Below are positions 6,096 to 7,300 of a DNA stretch of 7,300 nucleotides, piece by piece. The translations under genes and the position numbers were made by a program. Within the stretch, counting starts at the first letter, position 1, and the number at the start of each line of letters is the position of its first letter. The DNA is from an uncultured Bacteroidota bacterium (GTDB lineage Bacteria > Bacteroidota > Bacteroidia > JADZBD01). Below the pieces are notes generated by a model. That model searched no databases. It saw only the letters and a list, made by a program, of their open reading frames with translations, and had not been told where the DNA came from. The stretch covers positions 1 to 7,300 of the forward strand of contig CALEYQ010000078.1 in the NCBI GenBank assembly GCA_937924855.1. Reading direction: 5' to 3'.

Positions 6096-6944
6096 TTGCC
6101 AAACCCTTCCCGAAATCTTTTGCTAACCCGAAACAGGATCCCGGTTTTATTACTCTTTTTATGGGTTTTTTCTGCCCGGGCGCAGGGACCCGAGTGCAGC
6201 GTAAAAACCCGGAATTTTTTGCCGGGTGAAATTCTTACCTATGAAGTGGCCTATAATTGGGGAGTGATATGGGTAGATGCAGGTTTTGCCGTCTTCAAAG
6301 CCAATCTGGGAGATTATCAGGGAAGGAAAGTGTATCATTTTTCAGGGGTGGGGCGCACCCACGACCGGTACGACTGGATTTTTAAAGTGAGGGATTTTTA
6401 TGAATCGTATGCCGATACCATTACCCTGAGGCCTTATAAATTTTTCAGGGATTCCCGTGAAGGTTCCGAGCATATTATAGAAGATTGCCGGTTCAGTTAT
6501 AAATCAGGGAAAGCCTATTCCTCCATCAAAAAAGGAAAGAAAACCCAGATCGACAGTGCGGCCATAAACCCATGCACCATCGATGTAATGACTGCCATTT
6601 ATTATGCCCGCTGCATCGACTTTTCGAAATACAAACCCAATGATACCATCCCCATTGAGCTTTTTCTTGAGAACAAAAATTACCCGGTTTATATCCGCTA
6701 CCTGGGAAAGGAAGAAAAGGAAATTCAAGGCTGGGGAAAATTCAAGTGCATTAAGTTCAGGCCGCTGTTGATTGAGGGGACCATTTTTAAAGGCGGGGAG
6801 GACATGGTGGTCTGGGTAAGCGACGATCAGAACCGGATACCGCTTTTTGTGGAAACTCCCATCCTCGTAGGAAAAATCAAGGTCAGGATAACTGCCATGA
6901 AGGGCTTACGCTACCCCCTCACTTCCCTTATTGGCGAAAAGTAG
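6096..6944 (+). CDS. Exported DUF3108 family protein
   Basis: This protein has 282 residues if it begins at the TTG at 6096. It matches the DUF3108 family, common in Bacteroidota and of unknown function. Family features are the opening block PGEILTYEVAYNWG (43-56), then a beta-rich body, and the closing block VVWVSDDQNRIPLFVE (238-253) followed by ILVGKIKV (256-263). A signal peptide ends near FSARA|Q (after residue 29), so the product is periplasmic or outer-envelope. There is no in-frame ATG before the signal peptide, and an in-frame TAA sits at 6084. The start is therefore non-ATG: TTG at 6096, or TTG at 6120, which would give a more typical 21-residue signal peptide. Five cysteines (34, 131, 160, 173, 218) remain in the mature part. 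It is divergent from the phosphatase operon; no functional link can be shown. Confidence 0.85.
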   Translation: MPNPSRNLLLTRNRIPVLLLFLWVFSARAQGPECSVKTRNFLPGEILTYEVAYNWGVIWVDAGFAVFKANLGDYQGRKVYHFSGVGRTHDRYDWIFKVRDFYESYADTITLRPYKFFRDSREGSEHIIEDCRFSYKSGKAYSSIKKGKKTQIDSAAINPCTIDVMTAIYYARCIDFSKYKPNDTIPIELFLENKNYPVYIRYLGKEEKEIQGWGKFKCIKFRPLLIEGTIFKGGEDMVVWVSDDQNRIPLFVETPILVGKIKVRITAMKGLRYPLTSLIGEK

Positions 6945-6964
6945 GCTTTTCCCCCTTAAAAGCC
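6944..6964 (+). terminator. Small hairpin after the DUF3108 gene, possible weak terminator
   Basis: GGCTTTT (6944-6950) and AAAAGCC (6958-6964) form a perfect 7-bp stem with a 7-base loop, starting at the last base of the stop codon. The position suits a terminator, but half the stem is A-T pairs and no T-run follows, so intrinsic termination would be weak. It could instead act as a 3'-end stabiliser or be chance. Confidence 0.3.
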
Positions 6965-6977
6965 CTCCGGAATTCTG

Positions 6978-7006
6978 TTTGGGGAGCAAATATTTTATTA
7001 CTTTCG
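6978..7006 (+). promoter_or_regulatory. Bacteroidota-type promoter before the transhydrogenase gene
   Basis: TTTG (6978-6981), a 17-base spacer and TACTTTCG (6999-7006) fit the Bacteroidota -33/-7 pattern, with a single mismatch in the -7 box (TTCG for TTTG). The start site would fall near 7012, about 17 bases before the ATG at 7029. Both boxes lie in the only sizeable intergenic gap of the window and point toward the next gene. This is the best-supported promoter here, though still a pattern match. Confidence 0.5.
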
Positions 7007-7028
7007 GCCTTCCAAAACGGACCAAAAA

Positions 7029-7300
7029 ATGAGATTAGGAATACCGAAGGAAACCAAGCTAAAGGAAAATCGCGTTGCCTTAACCCCGGATGTTGTTAAA
7101 GACCTGATTAAGAAGGGATTTGAGGTAGTTGTTGAAGCCGGTGCAGGGGCTGCAAGTTATTACGCCGATGCTGCTTATATGAACGCGGGTGCCCATATCC
7201 AACCCGATCGCAAAAAAGTGTTTTCAGATGTGGATGTGCTTCTGGCTGTAAATGCTCCTGAAGGCAGCGATATTGCCCAGATGAAAAAAGGTGGAATTTT
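7029..7300 (+). CDS. pntA: NAD(P) transhydrogenase alpha subunit (PntA-like), N-terminal part
   Basis: This gene runs off the right edge; 90 codons and two bases are present. The N-terminus MRLGIPKETKLKENRVALTP, then KKGFEVVVEAGAGAASYYAD, is the start of the alanine dehydrogenase/transhydrogenase N-terminal domain. The lysine and arginine of this opening (IPKE, ENRVA) are the family's conserved residues. In transhydrogenase the alpha subunit binds NAD(H) and, with the membrane subunits, couples hydride transfer to NADP+ to the proton gradient. The block VLLAVNAPEGSDIAQMKKGGI (about 70-90) looks more like PntA than alanine dehydrogenase, but the distinguishing NAD-binding domain lies outside the window. 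Finding pntA2/pntB genes directly downstream would settle it. The ATG at 7029 is placed by alignment with the conserved family N-terminus and is preceded by a promoter-like sequence. Confidence 0.8.
   Translation, partial: MRLGIPKETKLKENRVALTPDVVKDLIKKGFEVVVEAGAGAASYYADAAYMNAGAHIQPDRKKVFSDVDVLLAVNAPEGSDIAQMKKGGI

Noticed and set aside
6968..6975. Short palindromic sequence around GGAATTC in the gap before the transhydrogenase gene
   Set aside because: It is only a six-base palindrome (GAATTC) with no flanking symmetry, too short to call an operator.

Overview
The window looks like a chromosomal segment of a Bacteroidota bacterium, probably near Bacteroidales/Marinilabiliales, though the order is a guess. 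Supporting signs are periplasmic-TPR/SpoIIE signalling proteins and a DUF3108 exported protein (both typical of the phylum), a lack of clear Shine-Dalgarno sequences before the genes, and several matches to the Bacteroidota -33/-7 promoter pattern (TTTG ... TAnnTTTG). Base composition is moderate and even throughout. I saw no mobile element, tRNA, rRNA, CRISPR array or sign of recent transfer.

Layout, left to right. (1) Bases 2-421, plus strand: the 3' end of a CtlX-like amidinohydrolase, cut by the window edge. (2) Bases 464-1858, plus strand: yajQ (nucleotide/c-di-GMP-binding family), then directly, with no spacer, a SAM-dependent methyltransferase. (3) Bases 1855-6058, minus strand: two tandem paralogues, each with signal peptide, periplasmic TPR array, one transmembrane helix, a short coiled linker and a cytoplasmic SpoIIE/PP2C serine phosphatase domain. 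They are one base apart and form an operon read from 6058 down to 1855. The second one meets the methyltransferase tail to tail, with a 4-base overlap of stop codons. (4) Bases 6096-6944, plus strand: an exported DUF3108 protein, divergent from the phosphatase pair and apparently starting at TTG. (5) Bases 7029-7300, plus strand: the 5' end of an NAD(P) transhydrogenase alpha subunit / alanine dehydrogenase family gene, cut by the window edge.

The core of interest is the phosphatase pair. Both retain every visible metal-binding aspartate of the SpoIIE/PP2C fold, so both should be active. Their TPR arrays differ in length and sequence, while the linker and catalytic domains stay similar. The simplest reading is two related membrane sensors that pass periplasmic or envelope signals to cytoplasmic Ser/Thr dephosphorylation, perhaps of a STAS-domain anti-anti-sigma factor. 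No such partner, kinase or sigma factor lies in the window, so the target is unknown. The other genes look like housekeeping or loosely linked functions.

Coding density is very high. The longest gap between genes is 84 bases (6945-7028), and it holds a small hairpin and a good promoter match.
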